Below, one piece after another: positions 56,124 through 64,000 of a stretch of DNA of 64,000 bases. A program made the position numbers and the translations under genes. A model generated the notes under the pieces. It saw nothing but the letters and a program-made list of their open reading frames with translations, did no database searches and was not told the DNA's origin. The stretch comes from Streptomyces sp. PR69. Lineage in GTDB: Bacteria > Actinomycetota > Actinomycetes > Streptomycetales > Streptomycetaceae. The stretch's first letter is position 1. The number at the start of each line of letters is the position of its first letter. Location: contig NZ_JAOWCB010000007.1 in NCBI RefSeq assembly GCF_026420845.1, positions 124,001 to 188,000 on the forward strand, given 5' to 3'.

Positions 56124-57503
56124 TCAGCAGTGCTCAACCCACTTGTGCGACAGCGGCGCGTATGTGCCCGCCAGGTTGCCCTGTTGGTTGACGCTGGTGC
56201 AGCCGGTGCGGCGGGTCTCCCGGGTCAGGTCGAAGCCGGCGGGCCGGAAGTCACGGCCCCGGTAATACGCCACGTCGTGGCGCTCCTTCGACTCCTGGTC
56301 GTTGTTGAAGACCGACCTCACCGGGCGGTCCCGCGTCCATGGGCAGGTCTCCTCGCCCGCCAGCCAGTCCGGGTCGTCGTCCGCCCAGCTGCACAGCTCG
56401 CCCATGCCGTTGGGCTCGCTGAAGAAGCACACCGTCCCCCGGGGGCAGCGGTGGTAGCCGTACGACACGCCGTCGTCCCACAGCACATAGGTCGCCGCCG
56501 CCCCGACGACCGCCGCGGCCAGGCCGGCTGTCAGGGCGGCCCGCCGCCGTCTGCGGGGGCGCAGCCGGGGCAGCCGGGGCAGGCGGGCCGAGCGGGAGGC
56601 GCCCGCGGCCCGCTCCACGCGCTGCAGGAGGGCGGCCGTGTCCCCGGCTGCCGCGCGCTCCCCGTGCGTACGGGCCAGGCAGCCGGCGACGATGTCCCGC
56701 CAGGCGTCGGGAAGCGCGGGTGACAGCCGCAGTTCCTCCTCGCCGCGCGCGTAGCGTACGGCCGCGTCGCGGCGGGCGGCGACCGTCGCTCCGGGCAGCG
56801 GCAGCGAACCGGTCAGCACCAGATGCGCCAGCACGCCGAAGGCCCATACGTCGGCGGTCGGGCGGATCCGCTGGCCGCGCTCGCCGATCTCCGACCACAG
56901 CAGCTCGGGCGGGGTGTAGTCGGGGGTGGAGAAGGCGGGCGCGTACGCATGCGTCCCCTCCAGCTCCGCCGCCAGATTGAAGTCGCCGAGCCGGGCCGTC
57001 CCGTCCTTCATCAGCAGGACATTGGCGGGCTTGAGGTCGCCGTGCACCCAGCCGGCGTGGTGCAGCTGGCGCAGTCCCTCGCACACCTGGGCCAGCAGGG
57101 CCGGACCGGAGGCCGGCGGCTGCGGGGACGCGTTCAGCAGAGCCTCAAGCGACCCTTCCGCTCGCTCCAGTACGAGGACGGTGGCGCCGTCGAGGTCCGG
57201 CCGGTCCGGGCAGTCGGCCGTCAGCACCTCGTACATCCGGATCAGCCGCGGACTGCGCAGCCTGCGCAACAGCTCCACCTCGCGGTCCGCCAGCTCCCGC
57301 AGATGCCGCAGCTGGCGCGGGGTGCGGGTGCCCGTCGGCAGGAACTTCAGCGCGGCCGTCTGCGGCAGCCGCGCGTCCCGGCTGGTGCGCCGGGCCCCGT
57401 ACACGCTGCCGAAGGCACCGGAGGCCAGGGGCTCGCGCACCTCCCAGCAGCCCGCCCGGAACCCCTTCGGCACCGGCACCGTATACGGCTGTGCCTCGCT
57501 CAT
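56124..57503 (-). CDS. Ser/Thr kinase-like protein with outer I36-like domain
   Basis: This 459-aa protein has a kinase domain (~15-280): ALKFLP lysine, catalytic loop HGDLKPANV (HGD for HRD, Asp kept) and GDFNLA, where DFG has become DFN. A membrane helix (~333-350, ALTAGLAAAVVGAAATYVLW) leads to an outer Cys-rich I36-like domain of ~105 residues. Catalysis is plausible but weakened motifs leave it uncertain. The start ATG overlaps the stop of the FHA gene (ATGA), so the two are coupled. The outer domain likely binds a secreted protease, inhibitor or wall product. Confidence 0.85.
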   Translation of the reverse strand: MSEAQPYTVPVPKGFRAGCWEVREPLASGAFGSVYGARRTSRDARLPQTAALKFLPTGTRTPRQLRHLRELADREVELLRRLRSPRLIRMYEVLTADCPDRPDLDGATVLVLERAEGSLEALLNASPQPPASGPALLAQVCEGLRQLHHAGWVHGDLKPANVLLMKDGTARLGDFNLAAELEGTHAYAPAFSTPDYTPPELLWSEIGERGQRIRPTADVWAFGVLAHLVLTGSLPLPGATVAARRDAAVRYARGEEELRLSPALPDAWRDIVAGCLARTHGERAAAGDTAALLQRVERAAGASRSARLPRLPRLRPRRRRRAALTAGLAAAVVGAAATYVLWDDGVSYGYHRCPRGTVCFFSEPNGMGELCSWADDDPDWLAGEETCPWTRDRPVRSVFNNDQESKERHDVAYYRGRDFRPAGFDLTRETRRTGCTSVNQQGNLAGTYAPLSHKWVEHC

Positions 57504-58297
57504 CGCCCGGCCAGCGCGCCGAGATCGTCCTCCTGGACCAGATCGAAACGGAGCGCGAGCGAGACGATCGACTCGCGCTTGCCGTGGAGGCGCGGGCCGG
57601 GGTCCGCCGTCTCCGGGCCCGGCTTGAGGCGCAGTTTGACCGCGAGGTAGTCGATGTTCCACTGCACGGAGGCGCGGTTGGCCGCGGGCCACTGCGGCCG
57701 CAGACGCTCGACGAGCTGTTCGCAGGTGGGCAGCGGCGCGTGCGGAGCGCCGCGCAGGCGGGGTTCGCACAGGGCCGTCAGCACGTGGAAGTAGCGCTTG
57801 GTGCGGTCGAGCGGGAAGGGGAGCGTCGTCGGCTCGCCGTCACAGGCGGGGACGCCGGCGGTGTCGGCGTAGTCATGGCGCGGCGCCCAGACGTCAAAGC
57901 TCAGCAGCTCATCGCCGGCCGGCAGGACGACGCGGGAGAACTCGAACGGCACGGGCGCGCCGATCCTGCCTGGGGAGATCTTGATGTGCTCGCCCGCGCC
58001 CTCGGGGTTCTCGACGACATAGGTTGCGGCGCTGCTGAGGTTGCTCAGCGACCAGAAGGCGCCGGACGCCGTGATCTCGCCCGCGGCGCGCGACACTCCT
58101 GGATGGCTGATGGCCAGCCGGCGCTCTCCCTCTGCCCCGTCGGCTCCCTCAGCCTGGCCGGCCCCCTCGGCTCGGCGCTCCCCCTCGGAGCGGCCGGCTC
58201 CCTCGGCTCGGCCGAAACGGAGCTGCTCGCCCGGGGCGAGCCGGATCTGCCGGTCGTCGTGGGCGCGGTCGCCGGGCACGACGATGATGCTGTACAT
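57500..58297 (-). CDS. FHA-domain protein partner of the kinase
   Basis: This 265-aa protein has an FHA domain in its first ~130 residues (RFGRAEGAG, LAISHPGVSRAAGEI, SLSNLSSAATYV), interrupted by a ~30-residue Ala/Glu/Gly low-complexity insertion encoded by a gctccctcggct-type repeat. The second half is helical with a basic winged-helix-like region (SVQWNIDYLAVKLRLKPG). FHA domains bind phosphothreonine, so it is the likely substrate or adaptor of the overlapping kinase. ATG 58297 has a GGGAC site upstream. Confidence 0.82.
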   Translation of the reverse strand: MYSIIVVPGDRAHDDRQIRLAPGEQLRFGRAEGAGRSEGERRAEGAGQAEGADGAEGERRLAISHPGVSRAAGEITASGAFWSLSNLSSAATYVVENPEGAGEHIKISPGRIGAPVPFEFSRVVLPAGDELLSFDVWAPRHDYADTAGVPACDGEPTTLPFPLDRTKRYFHVLTALCEPRLRGAPHAPLPTCEQLVERLRPQWPAANRASVQWNIDYLAVKLRLKPGPETADPGPRLHGKRESIVSLALRFDLVQEDDLGALAGR

Positions 58298-58405
58298 GTC
58301 CCGTCCCTTCCCCCCCGATGGAGTCAGCGCCAGGGTAGGGACGGGCGGAGATCGACGACATCGTTCCGGCACAAGCGTCGTGAATACGCCAGGAGAACGG
58401 CCGAA

Positions 58406-58440
58406 GGCCGTGACCCCGCCGGAGAGGCGGGCTCACGGCC
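58406..58440. terminator. Hairpin near the FHA gene start
   Basis: GGCCGTGACCCCGCC pairs with its near-complement (one C.C mismatch) around a 5-nt loop. It probably ends the leftward transcript of the remnant and truncated gene at 58496-59384. Confidence 0.65.
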
Positions 58441-58495
58441 CTCGTGGAGCACGGAACACCCGGTGAAACCCGGATGAACAGTGAACGGTAAACGC

Positions 58496-58608
58496 TCAGG
58501 CGCGCGGGCGGCTGAACCAGGCGGCGCCGTCCGACTTGCCGACGAAGACGGCGATCAGGATGGCGAGCACGGTGTGCGCGGCCGTGACCAGGTCAGCCGA
58601 CCGATCAA
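58496..58608 (-). pseudogene. C-terminal remnant of a paralogue of the 59686 gene
   Basis: The remnant reads TVLAILIAVFVGKSDGAAWF then SRPRA and stop. The intact neighbour ends TLVVAILLIIFASKSASAEW then FKRPRH. The similarity and equal end show that a second copy once stood here. Its upstream part is replaced by the lower-GC segment beginning at ~58609. Confidence 0.7.
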
Positions 58609-58616
58609 GGCAGAAG

Positions 58617-59384
58617 CTAGCAGCTCACACCCTTCCACTCAGTCAACGCGCCGGTGAATGTGTACCTGAACTGCACGCAGCGGTTGGACTTTGCGGCAGA
58701 CTTGAAGGTGTTCTGGAAGCTCTTCGCCACCGACCCCATGGTTCCCATGCAAATGGTGCGAGTGGGAATCCCGCGAACCTTTTTGGGAACTTTCAAGCAG
58801 GCTGCCCTCGTCAGTTCGCTAGCCTTGCTGTATTTGGCAACCGCTTTAGTCTCTGCCTTGTTGTACTTTACGTAGATGCCCCACCCGAAGCTGATCTTTG
58901 GGTCTGCAACCACTGGGAATGCCGTGCTTGCTGTGGGGTGGATCTCTTGTACGAGTTCGTTTCCGCTCAATCGGTAGTCGGTCGGCACGGAATGCCCCTC
59001 GGCGTCTTTTGCCCAGGGAGCGTCGATGCGTCCGAGTATTTCAGTCAGCTCTTCCGGCCGATCCTCAGAACTCACCTCGTTGGCATCTTGGCGCTCATTG
59101 AATTCGAGCTTGTCCGAATGGGTGGACCTGACAATGTAGTAGCCGTCCTGCGCCCCATCTGGGGTAAACGCTTCGACCAGTTCCGTCTGGTTCGGCAGCT
59201 TCAACGAGAAGCGCTGTGTTGTGCTTGCACTCTGGTTCTGGAGCGTCACAAGACTGCGAACGCCCCCGTCTGATGTGTGCTGAACCGCGACATCGGTCGA
59301 CGGCGCGGCACCCCGGTAAATGACTGTGCCGGCGGAAGAGCGGCTGCCCTGTACATTGGTGGTGCTGGGCAGCTTCATGGTCAT
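58617..59384 (-). CDS. 5'-truncated lower-GC gene, probably acquired
   Basis: From ATG 59384 this gives 255 aa, Ser/Thr/Lys-rich with several Cys at the end (FTGALTEWKGVSC). The open frame continues upstream to 59495, through DGKPTVSVPRASGEAIEIAS, with no in-frame start codon before a TGA at 59498, and no signal peptide is visible. Relatives, from memory, are longer secreted proteins, so this copy looks truncated at the 5' end. The GC content is visibly lower than the surroundings. It lies inside an interrupted paralogue. Confidence 0.6.
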   Translation of the reverse strand: MTMKLPSTTNVQGSRSSAGTVIYRGAAPSTDVAVQHTSDGGVRSLVTLQNQSASTTQRFSLKLPNQTELVEAFTPDGAQDGYYIVRSTHSDKLEFNERQDANEVSSEDRPEELTEILGRIDAPWAKDAEGHSVPTDYRLSGNELVQEIHPTASTAFPVVADPKISFGWGIYVKYNKAETKAVAKYSKASELTRAACLKVPKKVRGIPTRTICMGTMGSVAKSFQNTFKSAAKSNRCVQFRYTFTGALTEWKGVSC

Positions 59385-59607
59385 GATCTCGCCACTGGGG
59401 GATGCGATCTCGATCGCTTCCCCAGATGCACGCGGAACGGATACGGTCGGCTTTCCGTCCGGCCCTTCAGAGGCACCCCGGTGTGCCGAGCACGGTCAAC
59501 GCTCAATCCGTGGATGACGTTACCTGTGACATACATGCAAGATCAACTGTAAATTCCGGCCAGCATGTGTCCTGGTGGTGGCCTGTCTTCCCCTCAGAAG
59601 GCAGGCG

Positions 59608-59657
59608 CGAGGCCCTTGGCTGCCATGGCATCTCGCCGATGACAGTCAAGGGCCTCG
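59608..59657. terminator. Terminator-like hairpin after the 59686 gene
   Basis: CGAGGCCCTTGGCTG pairs with its near-complement (one G.T pair) around a 20-nt loop, ~30 bp past the minus-strand stop. Confidence 0.6.
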
Positions 59658-59685
59658 TGTTGGTTTCGCTCTTGCCGGAGTCTTG

Positions 59686-60216
59686 TCAGTGGCGCGGGCG
59701 CTTGAACCACTCTGCCGATGCGCTCTTGGAGGCAAAGATGATCAGCAGGATCGCCACGACAAGGGTGATCAAGCCGACCGGGATGGTGAAGATGCCGCTG
59801 ATAACGGCGAACGCCCCGTACACAATGGAGCAGACGCGGACGCTGTTGCCTCCGTTGGTGTACTTCAGTGCCAGCGCGAGCCCCAGCGCGGCGAACACCA
59901 GGGCGAGCACCATGAAGAACCCGATGACACCCTTGCCCAAGTCCGCGAACGCTTCGGCCTCGGTGCCGCTGAAGGACTCGTCCGCGACCTTGTCGAACTG
60001 CGACAAGTAGTAGGCGTACATGGCTGCGACGACCAGCTGGCAGGCGAAGATCACATACAGGAAGATGCGTGCCGCCTTGGTGATGCCCGGCATCTCGGTC
60101 GGGCCGGCCGGGTAGCCGTAGCCCGGCTGGATCGGCGGGGCCTGCGGGTAGCCGTAGCCGGGCTGGCCCTGGGGCTGGGGCTGGCCGTAGGGGTTGTTCG
60201 GGTCGCCGAAACTCAT
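59686..60216 (-). CDS. Four-helix membrane protein with Gly/Pro/Gln tail
   Basis: This 176-aa protein has a Pro/Gln/Gly/Tyr-rich N-terminal ~40 residues (FGDPNNPYGQPQPQGQPG) and then about four hydrophobic helices, ending FKRPRH. ATG 60216 has GGAGG upstream. It belongs to a broad family of small actinobacterial membrane proteins of unknown role. A truncated paralogue lies at 58496-58608, separated by a lower-GC insertion. Confidence 0.75.
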   Translation of the reverse strand: MSFGDPNNPYGQPQPQGQPGYGYPQAPPIQPGYGYPAGPTEMPGITKAARIFLYVIFACQLVVAAMYAYYLSQFDKVADESFSGTEAEAFADLGKGVIGFFMVLALVFAALGLALALKYTNGGNSVRVCSIVYGAFAVISGIFTIPVGLITLVVAILLIIFASKSASAEWFKRPRH

Positions 60217-60513
60217 GGCGGGTTTCCTCCGTTGAAAGTGCGGGGACGACGCGGTCCGCGCGGAGGAACGTGCACAACCTTCGCGATCTGCCCCCCAGCA
60301 CTGCCGCGGCACTGCGCGGCTCATCGTGGTCGTAACGTCGACTTTTTGTCCAGTCGGAATGCACAGGTGTTGTGCAAGTGCAACCCTGCGTGACCGGGGC
60401 CGCTGGAGTGTGCGCATCCCGTGAACCGGTGCGATCGGATGCGGACGGGATGCGATGGGGAGCGACAGGATGCGATTGGAACAGAGGCCGGGTCATCCGG
60501 GAGGATGGGGCCC

Positions 60514-61377
60514 ATGACCGCCCAGATTCTCGATGGCAAGGCCACCGCAGCCGCGATCAAGTCCGACCTGACCGCCCGCGTGGCGGCCCTCAAGGCCAAG
60601 GGTGTGACGCCCGGGCTGGGGACCCTGCTCGTCGGGGACGACGTCGGCAGCCAGAAGTACGTCGCGGGCAAGCACCGCGACTGCGCGCAGGTGGGCATCG
60701 CGTCCATCCAGCGTGAACTGCCCGCCACCGCCACGCAGGAAGAGATCGAGGCGGTCGTCCGGGAGCTCAACGAGGACCCCGCCTGCACCGGCTACATCGT
60801 GCAACTCCCGCTCCCCAAGGGCATCAACGCCAACCGGGTGCTGGAGCTGATGGACCCGGCCAAGGACGCGGACGGGCTGCACCCGATGAACCTCGGCCGG
60901 CTCGTGCTGAACGAGACCGGTCCGCTGCCGTGCACCCCGGCCGGCATCGTGCATCTGCTGCGCCGCCACGGCGTGGAGATCGCCGGTGCGCATGTGGTGG
61001 TCGTGGGCCGCGGCGTCACCATCGGCCGCCCGATGCCGCTGCTGCTGACACGCCGGTCCGAGAACGCGACCGTCACCCAGTGCCACACGGGTACCCGCGA
61101 CCTCGCCGCGCAGCTGCGGCAGGCGGACATCATCGTCGCCGCCGCGGGCGTGCCGCATCTGATCAAGCCGGAGGACGTCAAGCCGGGCGCGGCGATCCTC
61201 GACGTCGGCGTCAGCCGCGACGAGAGCGGCAAGATCGTCGGCGATGTCCATCCGGGCGTCGCGGAGGTGGCCGGCTGGGTCGCCCCCAACCCGGGCGGCG
61301 TCGGCCCGATGACCCGCGCCATGCTGCTGGTGAACGTCGTCGAGGCGGCGGAGCGCGCCGTCGCCGCCGCGGGCTGA
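60514..61377 (+). CDS. folD: Methylenetetrahydrofolate dehydrogenase/cyclohydrolase
   Basis: FolD interconverts 5,10-methylene-THF and 10-formyl-THF, feeding purine synthesis. The 287-aa protein has the N-terminal catalytic fold with [12 protein letters not shown] (active Lys and Tyr), [13 protein letters not shown], the NADP site [13 protein letters not shown], and the C-terminal [19 protein letters not shown] 60514 has GGGAGG upstream. DUF3017 follows after 17 bp in the same operon. Confidence 0.97.
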   Translation: MTAQILDGKATAAAIKSDLTARVAALKAKGVTPGLGTLLVGDDVGSQKYVAGKHRDCAQVGIASIQRELPATATQEEIEAVVRELNEDPACTGYIVQLPLPKGINANRVLELMDPAKDADGLHPMNLGRLVLNETGPLPCTPAGIVHLLRRHGVEIAGAHVVVVGRGVTIGRPMPLLLTRRSENATVTQCHTGTRDLAAQLRQADIIVAAAGVPHLIKPEDVKPGAAILDVGVSRDESGKIVGDVHPGVAEVAGWVAPNPGGVGPMTRAMLLVNVVEAAERAVAAAG

Positions 61378-61394
61378 AACGGAGGGCCGGGCCC

Positions 61395-62165
61395 ATGGGC
61401 GTAACTGCGAACAGCGACCCGTCCGACGACGCGCCGGAGCCTTCCGGCGACCCATCGCCGACATCGCCCCCGCCCGCCGGGGCGGCCGCTCGCCCTGCGG
61501 GCCCGGCCGATGCGTCACCCGGCGGTGGCGGGCCGTCCGAGCGGAGCACGGCAGCCGCGGCGGACTCCGCGGGTGCGGCGCAGCTCAACGGGGGTGGTCC
61601 GATCGCGTCCGCTCGGGAGGCGGCGCGGGGCAAGGGCGACGGACCGACCCCGTCCAATCCGTCTGAGGGGAGCGCGGCAGCCGCGGCGGACGGGCCGGAG
61701 CCCGACGGAGACCCGCCGAGCGGCGCGTCCGCGGGCGCGTCCGACGCGGCCGACGGCCCCGTCAAGAAGGGCTCCCGGAGGTTCCCCGCCGTCACCACCG
61801 ACACCGCACGCCCCGAGGGCGGCGGCCGCGCCGCGCCGGGGGACGCGCCCGCGCCCGCGCGGCAGTGGCCGCTGCTCACCGTGCTGCTGCTCGCCGGGGC
61901 CGGACTGCTGATCGTCGGCATTGACGCCTTCGCCGACTCGTTCCGCATCGGCACGATCCTGGTCGGCGTCGCGCTGCTCGCCGGGGCTGTCATGCGCCGT
62001 GTCGTGCCCTCCGTGGGCATGCTGGCCGTGCGGTCGCGGTTCACCGACATGGTGACGTACGGCCTGCTGGGCACGGTGATCGTGCTGCTCGCCCTGGTGA
62101 CCCAGCCGAAGCCCTGGCTGGACGTCCCCTTCCTGGAGGACGCGGTCCACTTCACGGTCCGGTAG
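61395..62165 (+). CDS. DUF3017 membrane protein
   Basis: This 256-aa protein has a ~155-residue low-complexity Pro/Ala/Gly/Asp N-terminus and a C-terminal DUF3017 part with about three membrane helices (LLTVLLLAGAGLLIVGIDAF, ILVGVALLAGAVMRRVV, MVTYGLLGTVIVLLALV). It is co-transcribed with folD. In S. coelicolor the same pair precedes malate dehydrogenase, from memory. Function unknown. Confidence 0.82.
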   Translation: MGVTANSDPSDDAPEPSGDPSPTSPPPAGAAARPAGPADASPGGGGPSERSTAAAADSAGAAQLNGGGPIASAREAARGKGDGPTPSNPSEGSAAAAADGPEPDGDPPSGASAGASDAADGPVKKGSRRFPAVTTDTARPEGGGRAAPGDAPAPARQWPLLTVLLLAGAGLLIVGIDAFADSFRIGTILVGVALLAGAVMRRVVPSVGMLAVRSRFTDMVTYGLLGTVIVLLALVTQPKPWLDVPFLEDAVHFTVR

Positions 62166-62253
62166 CCCGCGCGAAGCCCGCCCCCGCGGTACCCCACCGC
62201 CCGGCCGCATCAGCATCGGCGCGGCAGTACCCACACGGCATCACGGCGGCGAG

Positions 62254-62271
62254 TATCTTGACGACGAGATA
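62254..62271. promoter_or_regulatory. Inverted-repeat operator/promoter of icd
   Basis: TATCTTGACGACGAGATA has 5-bp perfect arms plus inner pairs and ends in a GATAAAT -10-like box. It lies 36 bp before the icd start. Its binding factor is not known from sequence. Confidence 0.45.
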
Positions 62272-62306
62272 AATCGCCGAGTCGTGCGAGAGGGACGTAC
62301 CGCCTG

Positions 62307-63533
62307 ATGCCCAAGATCAAGGTAGCCAACCCCGTCGTCGAGCTCGACGGCGACGAAATGACCCGCATCATCTGGCAGTTCATCAAGGACAGGCTGATCC
62401 TGCCGTACCTCGACGTCGAGCTGGAGTACTACGACCTCGGCATCGAGCACCGCGACGCCACCAACGACCAGGTGACGATCGACGCCGCGCACGCCATCAG
62501 AAAGCACGGGGTCGGGGTCAAGTGCGCCACGATCACACCGGACGAGGCGCGGGTCGAGGAGTTCGGCCTCAAGGCGATGTACCGCTCTCCCAACGGCACC
62601 ATCCGCAATATCCTCGGCGGAGTGATCTTCCGCGAGCCGATCATCATGGAGAACGTCCCGCGGCTCGTCCCCGGCTGGACCAAGCCGATCGTCGTCGGCC
62701 GCCATGCCTTCGGCGACCAGTACCGCGCCACGGATCTGAAGGTCCCCGGAGAGGGCACCCTCACCATGACCTTCACCCCGAAGGACGGCTCGGAACCGGT
62801 GGAGCTGGAGGTGTACGAGTTTCCCGGCGCGGGCGTCGCGCTGTCCATGTACAACCTCGACGCGTCGATCCGCGACTTCGCCCGCGCATCGTTCCGCTAC
62901 GGCCTGGCGCGGGGGTACCCGGTGTACATGTCCACCAAGAACACGATCCTGAAGAAGTACGACGGCCGCTTCAAGGATCTCTTCCAGGAGGTCTTCGACA
63001 CCGAGTTCAAGGCCGATTTCGACGCCAAGGGGCTGACCTACGAGCACCGGCTGATCGACGACATGGTGGCCTCCGCGCTCAAGTGGGAGGGCGGCTATGT
63101 CTGGGCGTGCAAGAACTACGACGGCGACGTCCAGTCCGACATCGTGGCCCAGGGCTTCGGCTCCCTCGGGCTGATGACGTCGGTCCTGATGTCGCCCGAC
63201 GGCAGGACGGTCGAGGCGGAGGCCGCACACGGCACCGTCACCCGTCACTACCGCAGGCGTCAGCAGGGCAAGCCGACGTCGACCAACCCCATCGCATCGA
63301 TCTTCGCCTGGACCCGCGGCCTCGCCCACCGGGGAGAGCTGGACGGCACTTTGGATGTCACGCACTTCGCGCGGACGCTGGAGCAGGTGTGCGTCGAGAC
63401 CGTCGAGAACGGGCAGATGACCAAGGATCTGGCGGTCCTGATCGGCCCCGACCAGCCGTGGCTCACGACGGAGCAGTTCCTGGACGCGCTCGACGCGCGT
63501 CTGCGGAAGAAGACGGCCGCCTCGCTCGGCTGA
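62307..63533 (+). CDS. icd: NADP-dependent isocitrate dehydrogenase (homodimer type)
   Basis: This enzyme oxidises isocitrate to 2-oxoglutarate in the TCA cycle. The 408-aa length and motifs ([50 protein letters not shown]) mark the homodimeric type II form, not the ~740-aa monomeric form. ATG 62307 is chosen; GAGAGGGA lies ~12 nt upstream. It follows folD-DUF3017 where S. coelicolor has mdh (from memory). A palindromic promoter lies upstream. Confidence 0.95.
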   Translation: MPKIKVANPVVELDGDEMTRIIWQFIKDRLILPYLDVELEYYDLGIEHRDATNDQVTIDAAHAIRKHGVGVKCATITPDEARVEEFGLKAMYRSPNGTIRNILGGVIFREPIIMENVPRLVPGWTKPIVVGRHAFGDQYRATDLKVPGEGTLTMTFTPKDGSEPVELEVYEFPGAGVALSMYNLDASIRDFARASFRYGLARGYPVYMSTKNTILKKYDGRFKDLFQEVFDTEFKADFDAKGLTYEHRLIDDMVASALKWEGGYVWACKNYDGDVQSDIVAQGFGSLGLMTSVLMSPDGRTVEAEAAHGTVTRHYRRRQQGKPTSTNPIASIFAWTRGLAHRGELDGTLDVTHFARTLEQVCVETVENGQMTKDLAVLIGPDQPWLTTEQFLDALDARLRKKTAASLG

Positions 63534-63541
63534 AACGGCGA

Positions 63542-63579
63542 CGGCGGCCCGACCTCCCCCCGTAGAGGCCGGGCCGCCG
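63542..63579. terminator. icd terminator
   Basis: CGGCGGCCCGACCTC pairs with its near-complement (one mismatch) around an 8-nt loop, just after the icd stop. Confidence 0.7.
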
Positions 63580-63591
63580 CGTCCTGGCGGA

Positions 63592-64000
63592 TCAGGGGCA
63601 GCCGGTGTGCCGCAGGTACGGCCACGACTTGGGTCCGGGCAGCCCGTCGACCTTGAGCTTCGCGTTGCAGACGGAATTCGCGCTCCGCTGCACGGGCTTG
63701 AACGCCGCCTTCGACTTGGGGCCGAAGTAGCCGTCCACCGCGATGCTCTTCTTCCAGACGTGCTTGAGGATGCACTGCGCCTCGATGCCCGCCGAGGTCA
63801 CCTTGTTGGCCGCGGGGACGACGGTGTTGCCGCTGTAGTGGCCCGCGTACCAACGGCCGTTCTTCTTCTTCATGTGGCACGAGTAGGCCGCGGCCCCGCT
63901 CTCCTGAGCCGCCTGTGCCGTGGTCGCCTGTGCCGTGGTCGCCTGTGCTGCCGGGGCGAGGGCGAGACCGCCGCCGAGAGCGGCGGCGGCCGTCGCCAGC
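63592..64000 (-). CDS. Secreted peptidoglycan-binding-like protein, cut by window edge
   Basis: The frame is open to the right edge and shows about 135 residues. The visible start is a signal-peptide hydrophobic run (LATAAAALGGGLALAPAAQA), then a TTAQA repeat, then a ~95-residue domain with four Cys residues and the peptidoglycan-binding-like VDGYFGPKSKAAFKPVQ and VDGLPGPKSWPYL. ATG 63873 would miss the signal peptide, so the true start is off the window. It probably binds cell wall or serves as a small secreted enzyme co-factor; inference. Confidence 0.7.
   Translation of the reverse strand, partial: LATAAAALGGGLALAPAAQATTAQATTAQAAQESGAAAYSCHMKKKNGRWYAGHYSGNTVVPAANKVTSAGIEAQCILKHVWKKSIAVDGYFGPKSKAAFKPVQRSANSVCNAKLKVDGLPGPKSWPYLRHTGCP

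Noticed and set aside
59682-59704. TTGTCAGTG perfect half of a PafBC promoter
   Set aside because: No TAnnnT at N8 (reads GCTTGA), and it overlaps the stop codon of a minus-strand gene while pointing into its antisense.

Overview
The window is a stretch of high-GC actinobacterial chromosome, almost certainly Streptomyces. The GC content is very high with strong third-position GC bias, GTG and TTG starts are common, and leaderless -10 elements sit next to start codons. The gene order guaA / chorismate mutase / pcrA / M23 peptidase / icmB / sucCD / purNH / folD matches, from memory, the S. coelicolor SCO4775-SCO4827 core region. Most genes are chromosomal housekeeping. Accessory or decaying patches lie near 13.8-14.3 kb, 47.9-51.1 kb and 58.3-59.7 kb.

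Layout: 0-9 kb holds four tandem same-strand membrane Ser/Thr kinase genes, the second a pseudokinase. 9-12.5 kb holds a succinic-semialdehyde dehydrogenase and a GMC/cholesterol-oxidase-like flavoprotein. 12.6-18 kb holds a sortase-anchored surface protein, chorismate mutase behind a probable Phe/Tyr attenuator, guaA and a class II aldolase. 18-22.4 kb is an envelope-stress block: DoxX, a PspC protein, and a PspC-histidine kinase with its response regulator. 22.4-25.8 kb holds two NlpC/P60 cell-wall hydrolases, one behind a c-di-AMP (ydaO) riboswitch. 26-32 kb holds the helicase pcrA, an M23 endopeptidase, a lipase and icmB.

32.3-40.4 kb is the most interesting block. Two divergent operons (SWIM zinc finger + DUF5691; MoxR AAA+ ATPase + DUF5682 + VWA/CoxE) are separated by 138 bp. 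That gap carries two mirror-image copies of the PafBC-type DNA-damage promoter (TTGTCAGTG-N8-TAnnnT), and a third likely copy precedes pcrA. This points to a DNA-damage-induced MoxR/VWA chaperone module.

40.4-48 kb holds two secreted proteins, sucCD (with a Crp-like site upstream), an ECF-sigma-like membrane protein and a DUF6350 membrane protein. 47.9-51.1 kb is low-information DNA: a 31-bp palindromic tandem array and two pseudogenes. 51-54.5 kb holds a membrane protein and purNH. 54.5-58.3 kb is a signalling cassette: FHA protein, kinase with an extracytoplasmic peptidase-inhibitor-I36-like domain, a lipoprotein and a secreted I36-like protein. 58.4-60.2 kb holds a lower-GC, 5'-truncated gene that interrupts one member of a tandem paralogue pair. 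60.5-64 kb holds folD, DUF3017, a homodimer-type NADP-isocitrate dehydrogenase and the end of a secreted peptidoglycan-binding-like protein cut by the window edge.
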